DNA of 64,000 nucleotides from Pogona vitticeps (GCF_051106095.1 NC_135785.1:184991045-185055044); one strand, 5' to 3'; numbered from the stretch's first letter, positions 43,318-55,612 are shown. Translations and numbers: made by a program. Notes: generated by a model from the sequence alone, not told the origin.

Positions 43318-43770
43318 ATGATAGAGATGTCACAAATTATCTGGATGAGTTCTGCTTGTCTTCAGTTAAGTACAGCCTCAAATGCGTCAAACACAAAAGC
43401 TCTATTCCATGATTTAGTAAGTTCTGGTATTAGTGTTTTGAGTGCAGTACAGATTCTACAAAAAAATACCTACAGCATCCACTTCATGTGTGCCCAAAAT
43501 TTAGCATACGTAACATGCTGCCTCCTTCTATTTACAGTAGCTGTAAAGTGTGACAAATGGCTTCATGTTTTGAGATTTAAAGTACACTTGGATGATCTGA
43601 ATGACACCAGAACAGGTAACAGACTCCTTTCCTTGGATTTAAAGGCTTTGCTTTCAGAATGGGCGGACAGCAAGGACTTCAAAGTCAGTATACCTGGATG
43701 CATAGCATGTTCTCATCCACAAAGATCCTTTCTTAGAGACATTGAGGACAATGTATGGGGCTACGACTAG
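43318..43770 (+). CDS. Unrecognised 150-codon open reading frame
   Basis: A single uninterrupted frame of 150 codons in a repeat-rich intergenic region. The second half is hydrophilic and Asp/Lys-rich (HLDDLNDTRTGNRLLSLDL, ALLSEWADSKDFKV). It includes several Cys residues and a short hydrophobic stretch (YVTCCLLLFTVAV, about residues 69-81). I recognise no family. There is no CpG island, and I did not check for splice signals. It may be a chance frame or an old mobile-element remnant. Confidence 0.2.
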   Translation: MIEMSQIIWMSSACLQLSTASNASNTKALFHDLVSSGISVLSAVQILQKNTYSIHFMCAQNLAYVTCCLLLFTVAVKCDKWLHVLRFKVHLDDLNDTRTGNRLLSLDLKALLSEWADSKDFKVSIPGCIACSHPQRSFLRDIEDNVWGYD

Positions 43771-43959
43771 GTTCTGAAGCAAAAAATAAATGAATAAAAT
43801 AATGTCCTTCAGGTTTTTTTTTTACCTTGAGCCCTTGTCCAGATTTACATTGTTCTTTTGTTTTTCTTTTTATTTATTTTCTTTTTTGCATCTATCTCAA
43901 TTCAGCACTTTTTCCTGGGTGCCTCCCATTGTGGAATGCCAGTGGGGTGTAGTACGTAA

Positions 43960-44060
43960 AGGAGAGGTGGGAGGTAGCAATGGTAAGCCGTTTCTTGAAC
44001 AGCTCACATACCTAGAAAACCTTTTCACGGGTGTCATTGAGTTGGAACACAAATTCAGGA
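43960..44060 (+). mobile_element. SINE 3' part (Sauria-like)
   Basis: The words GTAGCAATGGTAAGCCGTTT, CATACCTAGAAAACC and GGGTGTCATTGAGTTGGAA match the 3' half of the tRNA-derived SINE with a BovB-type tail, degraded and lacking the head. Confidence 0.6.
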
Positions 44061-44084
44061 GTAGGCGATACCTTTAACAAACCG

Positions 44085-45586
44085 TTAAGAATATAACTCC
44101 CTCCAAAAAAAGCAAGCTTTTGACGATAAATCATCATCTTCAAGACTGTGCATCAAGTTCTTGTGGGCAGTTCCTAACATATATGCTGTTTTTAATGTCC
44201 CAGATTCACATGGCTGATGGCGTAGAGGCCAGGCAAGCTTCTTAGATGGAAACAACTGCATCATGCATGTTGGTTTCAAGTTCTTCTTCAGATAGCAATT
44301 TGGAATTTATGGTCCGTCTCTTAAAACAGAGGACAGTCACAGGCAATCTGCCCCCTTCTCTCCCTTTCTGCCTTTTTGAAACTTGAAGAGTTTCTTTTTA
44401 GCTGGCAGAGGGAAGACTGCCTAGTTAACATGGCCTGCCTCTAACACAGATGGGATTAGGAATTTAGTTAAACCACCCGGAACAGTCAGTTTAAGCCAAA
44501 TTAAGTTAGAAGTGACTGACTGTACATTACAACAATTGTTATTGTGAGCATGAGGAAGGAGCTTTATTGCCTGGTTGGACAATTTCCCAATCGCGTACAT
44601 AGTGCCTACAATTTGGAAATAAGTAGGGCCAAGTGCTAAAAGATCCCTGTCTGGATTGCCAGCTGATAAAATTTGGGAACACCCCCCTTCTCTTCCCCCC
44701 ACCTGTTGCCTGCCTGTGTTGTGCGTCAAAAGAAATCACCAGCACCATCTAGTGGCAGAAGACAGTCTCAAAACAAGCTGCTTAGCTCTGTTTTTAGAGA
44801 ACAGAACAGAGAACAGACCTCTGCTTAAGGTCGCGCTCTCAAAATTATCTGTGGTCTGGATCAAATACCTGTGATATGATCTTCTTTGTTAATTTAGTGG
44901 GCCAAGAATGCTTTCATGTCATATATAAATTTTGGAAAATAGGTCAGAAGGCAGTGACAGAAAGTTGCAAGGTAGATGACATCAGTGGCTGTCATGCCAT
45001 TGACTATCTGGCAACAGGAATGCATAGAAGCAGAGTTTTTTTTAAAAAGGTTTACTATTTTGAATGCCAAATTCCAGAATCGCCCAGCCGGCATGGCCAG
45101 TGGAATCCAATTATGTATATTTTCCATATGTACTAAGTAGAAGCAAAATTACTTTCCTCTCCAAAAGCTTTCCCCGTCTGTTCCTGACAGAAGGCAGTTT
45201 AATGGACCAAACTGTGCCTACATGGCAAAGCATCTGATGCATAATTCATCAGCCCCTCTATCTCTAAATTGGTGCCAGATGTTTTTCCCACACTTGGAAT
45301 TTGTGAAAAGTTGGAAAGATGCTCCTCCCCATTGACATCCAGCTGTTGGTCTGAAAAGTATCTAGCTACTTTCAGTCACAACAAGTGATATCATAACAAC
45401 AGGAAGGCATTGTGCCCAGAGACAGCTCTTCCATCAGCAGCGTGATATAGCGGCACACTGCTCTAGTTTAAGCACCATTCTCAAAATCTGGAAACACTGG
45501 CAAAAGGTGTCTCTGCTAAATTCATAGAACATAAAACCTTCTGGATTACCTCAAGGGCCTGTTTGGTGTAGAACTATGGACCTACA
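44085..45586. other. Intergenic, no gene seen
   Basis: 1.5 kb with only short chance frames and no recognised repeat. Nothing here resembles an RBBP7 exon. Confidence 0.45.
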
Positions 45587-46320
45587 GTGGCCAATCAGCT
45601 GCCTGTGGGAAGTTATCTGGACCAATTTCATTGTGATTTCAGGCCAGTGTTTCATTTCAAAATGGCCTTAGTTGCCTTGATAGATGACTTGCTCCAGATT
45701 AAAGACAAGGGGAGTGCAATCCTGTTGATTTTCCTAGACATCCTGGTAGTTTTTGATATCATTTATCATGGTATCCTCTTCGATTGGTTCCATGGAATGG
45801 GAGTGGGAGGCACTGTACTAAGGTGGTCCTATTAATATCTTTGGATCCAGTTCCAAAAAATGGCATTCAGGGACCTCTGCTCAGCCCCATGGCGATTAAG
45901 CTGTGGGGTGCCACTGAGTTCCTGATGCTGTTTAATATCTATATGGAGTCACAGGGCCATTAGGAATTTGGAGGTTGGATGTCATCAACATGCTCTACTA
46001 CTTATCATCAGGATTAGCTGAGGCTGTGCAAGTGCTGGACCAAAGTCCAGAGGCTGTAAAGGGGCTGAAGCTGAATCCTAACAAGATGGATGCTGTGTTG
46101 TTTGGTGGTTCCCTGATCTAAGAATTCAGTAGGATAGCTGTTCTGGACAGAACTGTATTCCTCTTGAAGGATAGGTGTTTAGTTAGGAGTATTTCTAGAT
46201 TTAACTTTATCATTGGATATTCCTGTATACTCAGGCTACTGTAATGCTCTCTACATGAAACTACCATTGAAGATGACATGGATGCTGCAACAAGTATAAT
46301 CAGCAACAGCTAGACTCTTT
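45587..46320 (+). mobile_element. L2-type LINE fragment, third copy
   Basis: Plus-strand L2-like reverse-transcriptase remnants: VVFDIIYHGILFDWFHGMGV, GGTVLRW, and the C-part YCNALYMKLPLKM near 46,230-46,270. It is closely similar to the copies ending both palindrome arms, in the same orientation as the right one. Frames are broken. Confidence 0.82.
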
Positions 46321-48865
46321 CTATACATAAAAGTCCATCTCTAGATGCTTCCGCTCTTTCAGTCAATCAGATTTCATCCTTCTTCAATGATTTGGGAAGG
46401 CAATCAAAGTCTGTTCCCATCAATACAGCTGAAACCAGTTTTTAAGGAGCACCATACCATGCTGTCCTTGGGATGTTCTCTTCTCAGGAAATAACACATG
46501 GGTGCCCTGCTTTCAAGATGAATCCCATATCCCATACTCATCCAATTCTCAGCGTCTTGACACTGGCATCTGGAAAACCAACCCCCTTTTCTACATTTCT
46601 ATACAATGGCAATGTATTGGAAGGGAAAACACCTAACATTTAAAAAAAATGTAGACATTGAGGTTGGTAGCAAATTATTTTATTCTGGCTCGAGTGGAAC
46701 TATAAATGCATAATGTTGCCCCCTTTTGTTCATCTGTAATATATTTAGGATTAGAACTACCCGACCCTTCGAAGCATTTTCTGTGTCTTGCATAAATTTG
46801 GAATACTCGCTCTTCAGAGAAAGGAGTGGAACAAGTATGAAAGGGTGTTCTTGTCCACTCTTTTATATTCAGCTCAGATACAATATTTGAAAAACCTTTC
46901 AAATCAATTCCAAACATGCTTCGTTACAACGGCTATGAATACTGCACACACATCAAGATGTTTCCTTGATTGCTCTTATCTGTTGTGTTTTGTCTTGGAA
47001 ATGATCGTCAGATTTATACCTAATGATAAAGAGCAGAAACACAATTTTCAGTATACATACCTGCACCGGGGAACCCACTGAAACATGAGGAAGGGAAATT
47101 GTTGCTTTCATCACTATCACTTGCAATGATGCTATGCAAAAAGCACTGTAGATTTTTCAGCACAGATATATGACTTATTATAAATGGTCGCTTCCAGTCT
47201 TCCTATGAAATTCAGATATGAGAACAAAATAGAAGTAAAGTCAAATGGCTTAAATAACTTTAAGAATGTTTATGTATGACTGTTCTATTTGTTGTGCTGT
47301 AGCCATACTAAAGACGAATTCTGTAAGATCTACCCTTACATTAACATTACTGCTCACAGAGTAAGAGAAGGGGGAGCTTATACATTGTGTTTAGGTTGTA
47401 TATGGGTGATCACAAATCATTCTGAAAGGAAACACAATTTAACTCACCTTGTTTGTGCAATGTCCCCATCACCACCTCACAGAGACAGAAAGAAAAGGCC
47501 CAACAGAATTGTATGACAAATTTCAATAATTTTGGTTTCAGTTTAAGAGACATTCCTTGAATTACTTATTCTGAATGCTGCAAGAGCTAGGAGAGTTAAC
47601 AGAAGGCAGCACATGTTACTGAGTAAATGCAGCTTGGGTGGTCTGGTACAAACATTTTTTAATGGAAAAGGGAAAACAAATAGAGGTAAAATCATCTATA
47701 TATGCATGCTTAAAAATTACAAACACAGGGAAAATATTTCCATAGAGCTCCAAATCATTTTGAGGCCAGAAAAATTAACAGGAAAAAAAGCACAGAGAAG
47801 GTCAACAATGTCAACTGATCTTTTCTCCATTTCTCTTAAGTACCAGCTCACACAATGCTTCACTTCTCAAATTTCTCTGTACTACATGCAAAAACATGCC
47901 ATTCAGAACCATGAAGAAGACTGCAGCCTTCTTTATATATGCCTGTGATCCCCCAGGCAGAGAGCATTAAAAATACCCTGGGGGAGCAAGATATGCCAAG
48001 GTAAATTAAGGTGTTTCTGTTTTGATCCTTTATCATAGACAACCATTTACAGGTTTGTGGCACCATCAGGGAGATTTCTGCCCTGAACCTCTCCAAGAAG
48101 TGGTTCTGTCCACCCACCCTGGGCTAGACCAGGCCCAGTCTGTGCTGGAGTGCCTCTCTCCCACTGACTCCACACAGTTTCCTCTGCGGTGCCCTCAGGC
48201 ATCCAGCTTTCGACCATTTGGTGGTAAAGTCTCTAGGCACACTGCTTACAACATCACCCACGCCACTGGGTTTCTACCCCACCTAATCTCTCTGCCAAAG
48301 AAAGGCAGAGTGTGAGAAGCAAAGGTTGCAAGAGAGTTGCTTAGTTCTTCTTCCTAAACAGTCCACTTCTCAGACAGGGTGGGGGTGATGGAGGAGGAAC
48401 TCACACATGATTTCATTACGGGTGTGGCTTTGGCAGACGTGGGAAATACTTGAGTGAGTGACACGAGACTCAAAATTTGTCACTGGACTAGGGCTGAAGA
48501 ACAGAGAATCCTATTCACGGATGTAGCCCTTGCTGGAAAGATGGGATCCCCAAGTGGTGTGTCTGATCTGTTTAAGGTTCCCCCCCGCTCTGAATTCACA
48601 TTGAGCACTAGCTGTCCCTTCTTGTGCAATGACTTCTACCAGCAATTATTTTTTCTCCAATCATTCCTTCTGATCTGACTCCCATGGATGTAATATGGGA
48701 GATTTTGATCCTTTCCCCATATAAATTAATTCTTGTTTGAGAACATGTTATGTGCAGATGTATCTTTAGGAATTATTGTATCTAGGTGATTAAAAGGGAC
48801 TTTTCCACATTTTCCCATTGGATGAAGTGGGGATTAAAGCCATTTAAAGCACAATATTTTATATA
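46321..48865. other. Intergenic, no gene seen
   Basis: 2.5 kb with no convincing exon. A 97-codon frame at 48,022-48,315 has no known domain. No WD40-type sequence (as in RBBP7) is visible. Confidence 0.45.
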
Positions 48866-48940
48866 TCTACCTGGAAGCGCATTCCACTGAGTTCAGTGGG
48901 GTTTATTCCCAGATAAGTACTGCAGCCTTAACAATTCATC
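48866..48940. repeat. Short dispersed repeat fragment
   Basis: Contains CATTCCACTGAGTTCAGTGG then GGTTTATTCCCAGATAAGTA and CAGCCTTA, a word set of a common amniote interspersed repeat. A short (TG)n run follows at about 48,947-48,966. Confidence 0.45.
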
Positions 48941-49089
48941 AAAAGTGTATGTGTGTGTGTGTGTGGGGGGGAGCTGCAGTGTTGATCTAAAACAGAGTAT
49001 AAGGGCATGCATAGATTTCCTCAGCACCAGGGGTTAAGTCTGCATATGAATTATCATCATTATTATTATTCAAAAATACCAGGCACAGT

Positions 49090-49465
49090 CAATCGAAATT
49101 CTAAAAACATTGACTGGTATTACATAACAGATGCAAGTTTTTTTAAAAAAAAATCTAAGTATTTGTTAAATATCTATGTAGTATTTATGCTGTTCCTAAT
49201 ATTGCCATTTTTTGTAACCCTGGTGATGTTATTTCTGAAATCAGCAACTGCTTATAATATTGTGTGAAATTTCTTGATATTGTTCCCAAAGCCCAGATGA
49301 CAATGGGGACCACTGAGGTATGTTTCATCCACAAGAAGGATATTTCAACTTCCAGGTCTCTGTATTTTGTTAGTTTTCCTAATTCTTTATCTTCAACTTT
49401 GGCATCTCCTGGAATGACAATGTCAATTATGCAGACATTTCTCTTTTTTGCACAAGAACACATAC
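49090..49465 (-). mobile_element. R2/R4-like LINE, endonuclease end (inverted half)
   Basis: On the minus strand, IIDIVIPGDAKVEDKELGKL, TKYRDLEVEI, VVPIVIWALGTIS and LQKMAILGTA match the C-terminus of LINEs with a restriction-like endonuclease (family R2/R4-like; the exact clade is uncertain). It lies head to head with the part at 49,470. Confidence 0.65.
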
Positions 49466-49469
49466 TCTA

Positions 49470-49640
49470 AACCAATGTGATGAAAGCTAAGATTCAAGGA
49501 ATTAGGATTAAGAGAAAATATCAATTCTGCCAAGAAAAAGATGAAACTGTGTCACACCTCATCTGTGACTGTCCAAAGATTGCACAAACAGATTACAAAA
49601 TTAGACATGACAGAGTGGCCAAATTAGTGCACTGGTCATT
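49470..49640 (+). mobile_element. R2/R4-like LINE, zinc-finger part
   Basis: On the plus strand, CQEKDETVSHLICDCPKIA and RHDRVAKLVHWS form the C-x-x-x..C..H-type motif that precedes the endonuclease in the same LINE family. Its normal downstream partner is the minus-strand piece just before it, so the element has been inverted internally. Confidence 0.65.
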
Positions 49641-49649
49641 TATTTATAT

Positions 49650-50110
49650 TTACATTTACACTTATATTTTTCCCTGCCTTTCTCCTTAAGAAGGACCCAA
49701 GGCAGCTTACATCATTAAAATACCATATTTAAAGCTAAAAACAGGTAGTATACAAATGCTAAAAAAGATCAAACAAATATCAAACAAAAATACAGTAAAC
49801 AAAGCAACACAGGAAATGCATTCAAAACTGTAAGACACAACCATCCATTTAAAAACCCCACTCAGGAAGCCAGTCATTAAGGGAAAGCTTGCCTGAAGAG
49901 AAAGGTCTTCACCTGCTTGTAGAAGGATAGTAAAGATGAAGTCAGCTTGGCCTCCTATGGGAGGGAGTTTCAGCACGTGAGAGCAGCAACAGAGAAGGTT
50001 CTCTCCTTTGCCCCCCCCAAATGCACCTGCGAGGGTGGTGGGACCAAGAGAGAGGCCCCTCCTGATTATTTTAACACCCAGGCAAGCTCATAGAGCATAG
50101 ACCCCAAGGG
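49650..50110 (-). mobile_element. L2-like dispersed repeat
   Basis: Shares long stretches with 54,132-54,450 (TTTCTCCTTAAGAAGGACCC, TTAAAGCTAAAAACA, GAGAAAGGTCTT). The end carries GGGTGGTGGGACCAAGAGAG, typical of a common squamate L2/CR1-related repeat. No intact frame. Confidence 0.6.
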
Positions 50111-51559
50111 ACCAAATGTAGTTCAGCCCCCATACTTTTCCAAAGGCTAATTTAAAAATAACCTGTTGTGGCTCAAGAAATATCTTTTTGCCATACAGAA
50201 CAATTTCCTGTGTTTCACAGAGTTTCCCCCCACCTCCAAACACCCCAGATCTTCACAGTGCAGTTTTAAAAATGTCCTTCGAGAGCATGTGTAGGCTTTT
50301 TCAACTTAAAAAGATGTTAAAAAACTGAGGTGGAGTGAGGGCATGGAAACAGATGTAGTTCTCCAAGGTACACAAATGGGAACGTGAAGTGCCCAAATCT
50401 CTGGAACTTGCTTCTACCCTCGATCTACATACACCGGTTGTGGAGTACCAGGATTTTGGGTAGGAGTCCTTTCTAAACTCTACCTGGAACATATTAGGGA
50501 TTCAATCTGCATCCTTCAGCACAAAAAAGCATTTTTTAAACTACTGAGCTAAGCCTCAATCCCCAAAATATTCTACTTGTTGAATTTACATTTGATATAA
50601 TTTCCCAAAACGGTAAGAAAAACGAGTTATTGCCTGTTTGCTTTTCGTACACATTTATCAGGTAAGGCTTGAGCCAAGAAACATTGATTTTGTTTCTGTT
50701 CTGACTTTCTCCCAATACAGGGACCCCAGGTGTTCAACTGCTTGCTTAGCTGCCACAAGATTGCTTGATGAGAAATGTTTTACCTGTCCGTGGAAGGTCA
50801 TCAGGGACGGGACAATCTAACTTTCTATGGAAGAGTGTGCCATAAACTGGGAGAAGCCACTGAGAAAACACTCATGTCCTTTCCAGATATGCCAATGAAG
50901 GCAGTCTAAGGGCCTATCCAGACTGGCCATTTTGGGTGTGGGGTGAATCAGGCTACAAAGGATCTGTTGAGGGGGGGCAATGTGCCCTTTGACATGCTCC
51001 TCCCGTCCAAATAGCAACATTTACTGAGGCTCAGAAATGACATTTTGTCTCTCCTCTCTCCCTCTGTCAGTGCTGGTCTGTTTTCTCCCTCCCTCCAGTT
51101 CTCCCTGCACTTTCTCTGTCTGTTTTCTCCTCCCCCCCCCCCCAAGAATCAGCAGTCACCATGGCAGAGGCTGCTGGAGGCTGATATCTTCAGGCCAAAC
51201 AATAAGCATGTCAAAAAGAATGCATGCCCTATTGCTTGGCCATAAAGATGTGCAGCAGCTCTTAAAGGATAAGAACGGATCATTCTAAGTGGAAACACTT
51301 GCAGACAACATCTTTTTCTCTGATCCAAACTGTGCAATCAGCAATCCATATATCATATCTATATGATACTGCGGAGAGAACATTACCCAAAGACATCTTC
51401 TGAAGAATTTAAAGATAGGAAGGTTCATAGTCCGGAGCCTATCCATATCGGGCTTTATTGGACATAACCAGGACAGAAGCATAGCCAATGCAGCTGCTCT
51501 CTGTGACTGACTATGGTCAAAAGTCTGGCTGAAGCAGTTGGACCAGATGGTTTCCAAAC
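50111..51559. other. Intergenic, no gene seen
   Basis: Short chance frames only. A C-run lies at 51,133-51,143. The sequence around 50,905-51,010 may be an unnamed MITE. Confidence 0.4.
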
Positions 51560-52080
51560 ATGTTTAAAACGTGGCACTACAAAGGATGTGTTACAATAAT
51601 CAAAGTGAGATGGAACTATAGTCAACTTCCTCCAGTGATGAGCAGAACTGGTGCACTATCTGTGCAAATGGACTCCAGACTACTTCTAAAACCTGGCATC
51701 CAGGCTCAGGTCTGGGGTATACCCAGGCTAGTAACCACAGTTCTCACAAGGAGTGTAAACTCATTTGACACAGACTGAATCAGTATTCCCTGATCTATCT
51801 TTTGGCAGACTGGTGGCACTTCTGTCTTCTCTGCATTCAGCTTCTATTTGTTTGCCCTTAACTAATCCATTATTGACATCAGACACTGCTTCAGAATTGA
51901 AACATCTTCCTGGAGCTAGATGAAAAGGACAGATAGGAGTGTCATCAACATGCTGGGGGCAACAAATCTTCAAATTCCTGATAACCTTTTCAAATGGTTT
52001 GAGATATGTCTGTCTGTCTGTCTGTGAACAATACCAAATCTTCAAAGACTCTACAGACCAGAGAAAAAGGGGGACAGTGA
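51560..52080 (-). mobile_element. L2-type LINE fragment
   Basis: Minus-strand remnant of the reverse-transcriptase region (KPFEKVIRNLKI, CPQHVDDTPICPF), corresponding to the family's KPLGEVIR...HQYADDTQLY. A (TGTC)n run sits at 52,006-52,025. Degenerate. Confidence 0.65.
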
Positions 52081-52539
52081 ACAGAAGACTCACAGAAGCA
52101 CCTTCTTAGCTTGCTCATCCAGGAAAGATGGGAGTCACTGGAAAATATGTTGGAAAATACAACCGAACATGCTTCTCCTTTTAACACTGGGTGTCAATGA
52201 GAAACATGTTTTCAACCTGCTATTAACTAGCTTTTTTGTTCACACCTCAGACTCTTTGAGGCTGGCTATTCTCTTTTGGTGCCTTCATTGCTAGCTGCCT
52301 TCCCTCCATTTTCTGTTCTCCAAAGACATACATGTGGAGATGTAGCTCCACTCTCTCTACATAAAAAAAATATGCACTGTAAATAAATATCTTTTGTTTT
52401 CTTAAATCAAGAAGCATTCAGATTGATCACTTTTCCTTTTCCAAAGGATGTGATGTAACTAACCAGATCTCTCCATGCTTTCCCCTGTATTAAAAGGGGA
52501 ATAGCTGAACTTCAAATCCCATTAAAAAACAGTGACTCA

Positions 52540-52790
52540 AAGTTCTATCCCTTGGAGGTAATCCAGAAGGATACCACAATCAATGGTGTTGAAAGTCATC
52601 CAAAGGTCCACCAGAACCAACAGGCCAGTGAGTCTACACTGCACCAGGCAGCGGAATTACAACGGGCTCCTTTATACGAAGATCACCATTATTCAGTCCA
52701 GAAAACTGGGTCCAGAATACACCCTAAAAGGAACTAGAGACCTCGTTTGGTGCTGCTGGCAGTCACTATATTTAACTATTTTATTATTAT
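52540..52790 (-). mobile_element. L2-type LINE fragment
   Basis: The words ATCCAGAAGGATACCACAAT, CAATGGTGTTGAAAG and CAGAACCAACAGG are the minus strand of the conserved reverse-transcriptase block, also seen near 21,490 and 54,490. Confidence 0.6.
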
Positions 52791-52993
52791 AACCCATTTG
52801 CAGTTTGGCTCTGCTAAAAATATAAATGGTTCCTTACAATGTTAACAAAGGAATGCAACATTAATTTGGGCATTTCCTCATATATATATATTTTGTTCCT
52901 TCATTTCTTCTGCTTTCTTCTGCAGCTATGACAGTAGCTGCTACTCCCCTATTTAGATATCCCTCTTAGTGACTGGGGCCAAGTCCGTTAATA

Positions 52994-53111
52994 CAGTGGT
53001 CCCCAACCTTGGGCCTCCAGATGTTCTTGGACTTCAACTCCCAGAAATCCTGGCCAGCAGAGGTGGTGGTGAAGGCTTCTGGGAGTTGCAGTCCAAGGTT
53101 GGGGACCACTG
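52994..53111. mobile_element. hAT-type MITE, 118 bp
   Basis: Ends CAGTGGTCCCCAACCTTGG and CCAAGGTTGGGGACCACTG are near-perfect inverted repeats. The 8-bp flanks CGTTAATA and CCTTAATA differ at one base, as in an old target duplication. Confidence 0.9.
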
Positions 53112-53499
53112 CCTTAATACATATTGACTCAGCACCAAAATTTACAAGTAAGCAACATGTTTCGCCTTCTAAGAATGCACCTATAAAGGTAATAAAATAA
53201 AAGATTCCTAGTTGAGTCATCCAAAGTAAAATGGTTAAAGTTGCATCCACCCTCTTCAGGCTCAACCATCCCATCAGCACAAGAGAGTGGATAGTTCCAG
53301 TGGAAATGGGGGTAGGGAATTTCATGAAAGGCAACCACTGGACAGCAGTGGTTACAGAGGATCTTTCACAGGTAACAGCAATGACTCTCAAGCTATCTTT
53401 TGCTAGTACTGTACTGCAGAAATGGCAATGATATCACTTCTCAATATTTCTTATCTTGAAAATCCTATGATGAGGCAAAAAATAAAAAAGAGATTGTAC
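53112..53499. other. Intergenic, no gene seen
   Basis: No exon or recognised repeat in this stretch. Confidence 0.4.
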
Positions 53500-54075
53500 T
53501 GATAGACAAGACTCCAAGGTTAGAAGACACTTGACCAGTGACTGGGGAAGAGCAGAAGACAAGTACAAAGATTAAAGCCAAAAAGTTGTCTAGTGGCCAA
53601 TGTGCTCAGAGATGAAAGGAAAGTCTGATGCTGCTCAACACCTGCAATTGGAACATAGGACATGAGTAGTATGAATTGAAGTACATTGGGAACCATAAAG
53701 CAAGAAATGGGACATTTAAACATTGCAGTACTTGGTGTGAGAGAACTAAAATGGACTCGAACGGGGCATTTTCAGTCAGACAACTATGAATTGTTTTACT
53801 GTAGAAATGGCAAACTCAGAAGAAATGGAGTGTCCGTAATATTGATGAAAGATATAGCGTCTAAGTAGTTATGGGCCATAATGTGACACATGACCAAATA
53901 ATATCAATCCGATATATGGGAAAGCCATCATTCAAGCATGCTCCAACTGAAGATGAAGAAATTGAAAACCTTTGTGCAGGAGGAAATCGATCACATACCA
54001 AAACAAGACATACTTATAATCACAGGTGACTGGAATGCAAAAGTAGAAAACAGCAGAACCAAATGTTGTTGGGGA
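53500..54075 (+). mobile_element. BovB LINE, 5' part
   Basis: Plus-strand BovB N-terminal endonuclease remnants: IKQEMGHLNIAVLGVRELKW, CRNGKLRRNGVSV, IPKQDILIITGDWNAKV. The frame breaks off at the (ATTC)n run, and the 3' end of the same family resumes at 54,629. Confidence 0.85.
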
Positions 54076-54131
54076 ATTCATTCATTCATTCATTCATTCA
54101 TTCATTCATTCATTCATTCATTCATTCATTC
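54076..54131. repeat. (ATTC)n microsatellite
   Basis: About 14 units of ATTC at the edge of the BovB 5' part and the following L2-like block. Likely unstable in length. Confidence 0.97.
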
Positions 54132-54625
54132 ACCCCTGCCTTTTTCCTTAAAAAGGACCAAAGGCGGCCTACAAGATTAAAAGACAACATTTAAAGCTAA
54201 AAACAATAAATATATAAACAGTTAAAAAAAGCAAACAAATACCACCCTGAGAAATGGTAAACAAAAGCAATACTAAAAATACATTCCAAGCAAAAAGGCA
54301 CAACAATCTATTTAAAAATATCCCACTCAAGCAATCTGTCACTGAGAGAAAGCTTATCTGAAGAGAAAGGTCTTTGTCTGCTCCTGGAAGAACAACAAGG
54401 ATGAAGCCAATCCGGTCTCCTGTCGGGGGAAAGTCACCTTCCCACCATAAAACTGTGCCTCCAAATCCCATCCCAGAGAGACCGGAAAGAAGGATACCAT
54501 TGTTGGTGATACTGAAAGCCCCTGTGAGGTCCAAGAGAACCAACAGGGACACACTCCTCCTATTCAATTCTCAGCACAGATTATTCATCAAGGCAACCAA
54601 AGCAATCTCCACCTGAAGCCAGATT
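54132..54625 (-). mobile_element. L2-type LINE block between BovB parts
   Basis: Minus-strand remnants LVLLDLTGAFSITNNGILL and LSGMGFGGTVLWW match the L2 reverse-transcriptase block. The left half matches 49,650-49,920. It separates two BovB parts of the same orientation. Confidence 0.7.
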
Positions 54626-54628
54626 GAA

Positions 54629-54945
54629 ATGGATCAGTCTGGGATCAATCAATCTAGGGATCAGGAATCAACTAAAATGACAAAACTGAGGCTGTCATAC
54701 TTTGGCCACATCACAAGAAGGCAAGACTTGCTGAAAAAGGCAGTAATACTAGGAAAAGGTGAAGGCAGCAGGGAAAAAGGGCAACTAAATACTGTATTAG
54801 ATGGATTAACTCCATAAGGGAAGCTACCTCCTTAAGTTTACAAGAGCACGGCTGTTCAGGACAAGACACTTTAGGGGTCACCCAGTTATAGAGTCACCAC
54901 AGGTCAGAGGAGACTTGATAGCCTGTAACAACAATTCAGTTTCCT
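54629..54945 (+). mobile_element. BovB LINE, 3' end
   Basis: TKMTKLRLSYFGHITRRQDL followed by LLKKAVILGKGEG corresponds to the BovB C-part (LKLQYFGHLMRR.DSLEKTLMLGK). The noncoding tail includes GAGTCACCACAGGTCAGAGG. Confidence 0.78.
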
Positions 54946-54989
54946 ATATATTTGAATTAATTGTAGTCCTGTATTTTTCTGTGGAGATA

Positions 54990-55265
54990 CTGTTTCCCCG
55001 AAAATAAGACAATGTCTTATATTAATTTTTGCTTGAAAAAAAAGCATTAGGGCTTATTTTCAGGGGATGTTTTTTTTTTTTCATGTACAACCAACTACAT
55101 TTATTCAAAAATAATCATGTCATCTTCTGGTTGCTGCACAATGGTGGAGGGCAGGGTTTCACCTAACTAGGGCTTATTTTGGGGGTAGGGCTTATATTAC
55201 AAGCATTCTGAAAAATCATACTAGGGCTTATTTTCAGGTTAGGTCTCTTATTTTTGGGGAAACAG
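54990..55265. mobile_element. Palindromic MITE
   Basis: Ends CTGTTTCCCCGAAAATAAGA and TCTTATTTTTGGGGAAACAG are inverted repeats. The interior has repeated GGGCTTATTTTCAGG motifs on both strands. Non-coding DNA transposon of uncertain superfamily. Confidence 0.8.
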
Positions 55266-55612
55266 GTAGCATGCATGAACTTTGTCTCTTTAAAATTGAA
55301 CATGTATTAATTGAGTTGCTGCTTTTTTCAAAGAGAAAACAGTACAATACCAATATTTAAATTGGGGGGAAAATAAGTGTATGCCTAAAGCCTCAGTGGG
55401 AATATCAACCTTCCCATGTTCTCTATTTTTAATCAAGAATTTGTCCCACTAGAAATAGTTGTTTTGCAGTGTAAACTGTTTTGAGAAAACCATTTTTATT
55501 ATCTTTTGTGTATACTCAAGGTGGCTAATAGTAACATTCAGACAGTACACTAAATTATAACTAAAATTATTTAAAAATGTAATAAAGTATAAAGTTGCAT
55601 GCATATACAGTA
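55266..55612. other. Intergenic, no gene seen
   Basis: AT-rich, with no exon or named repeat. Confidence 0.4.

Noticed and set aside
48022-48315. A 97-codon frame considered as a candidate exon
   Set aside because: No recognisable domain, and I had no support from splice sites or conservation.
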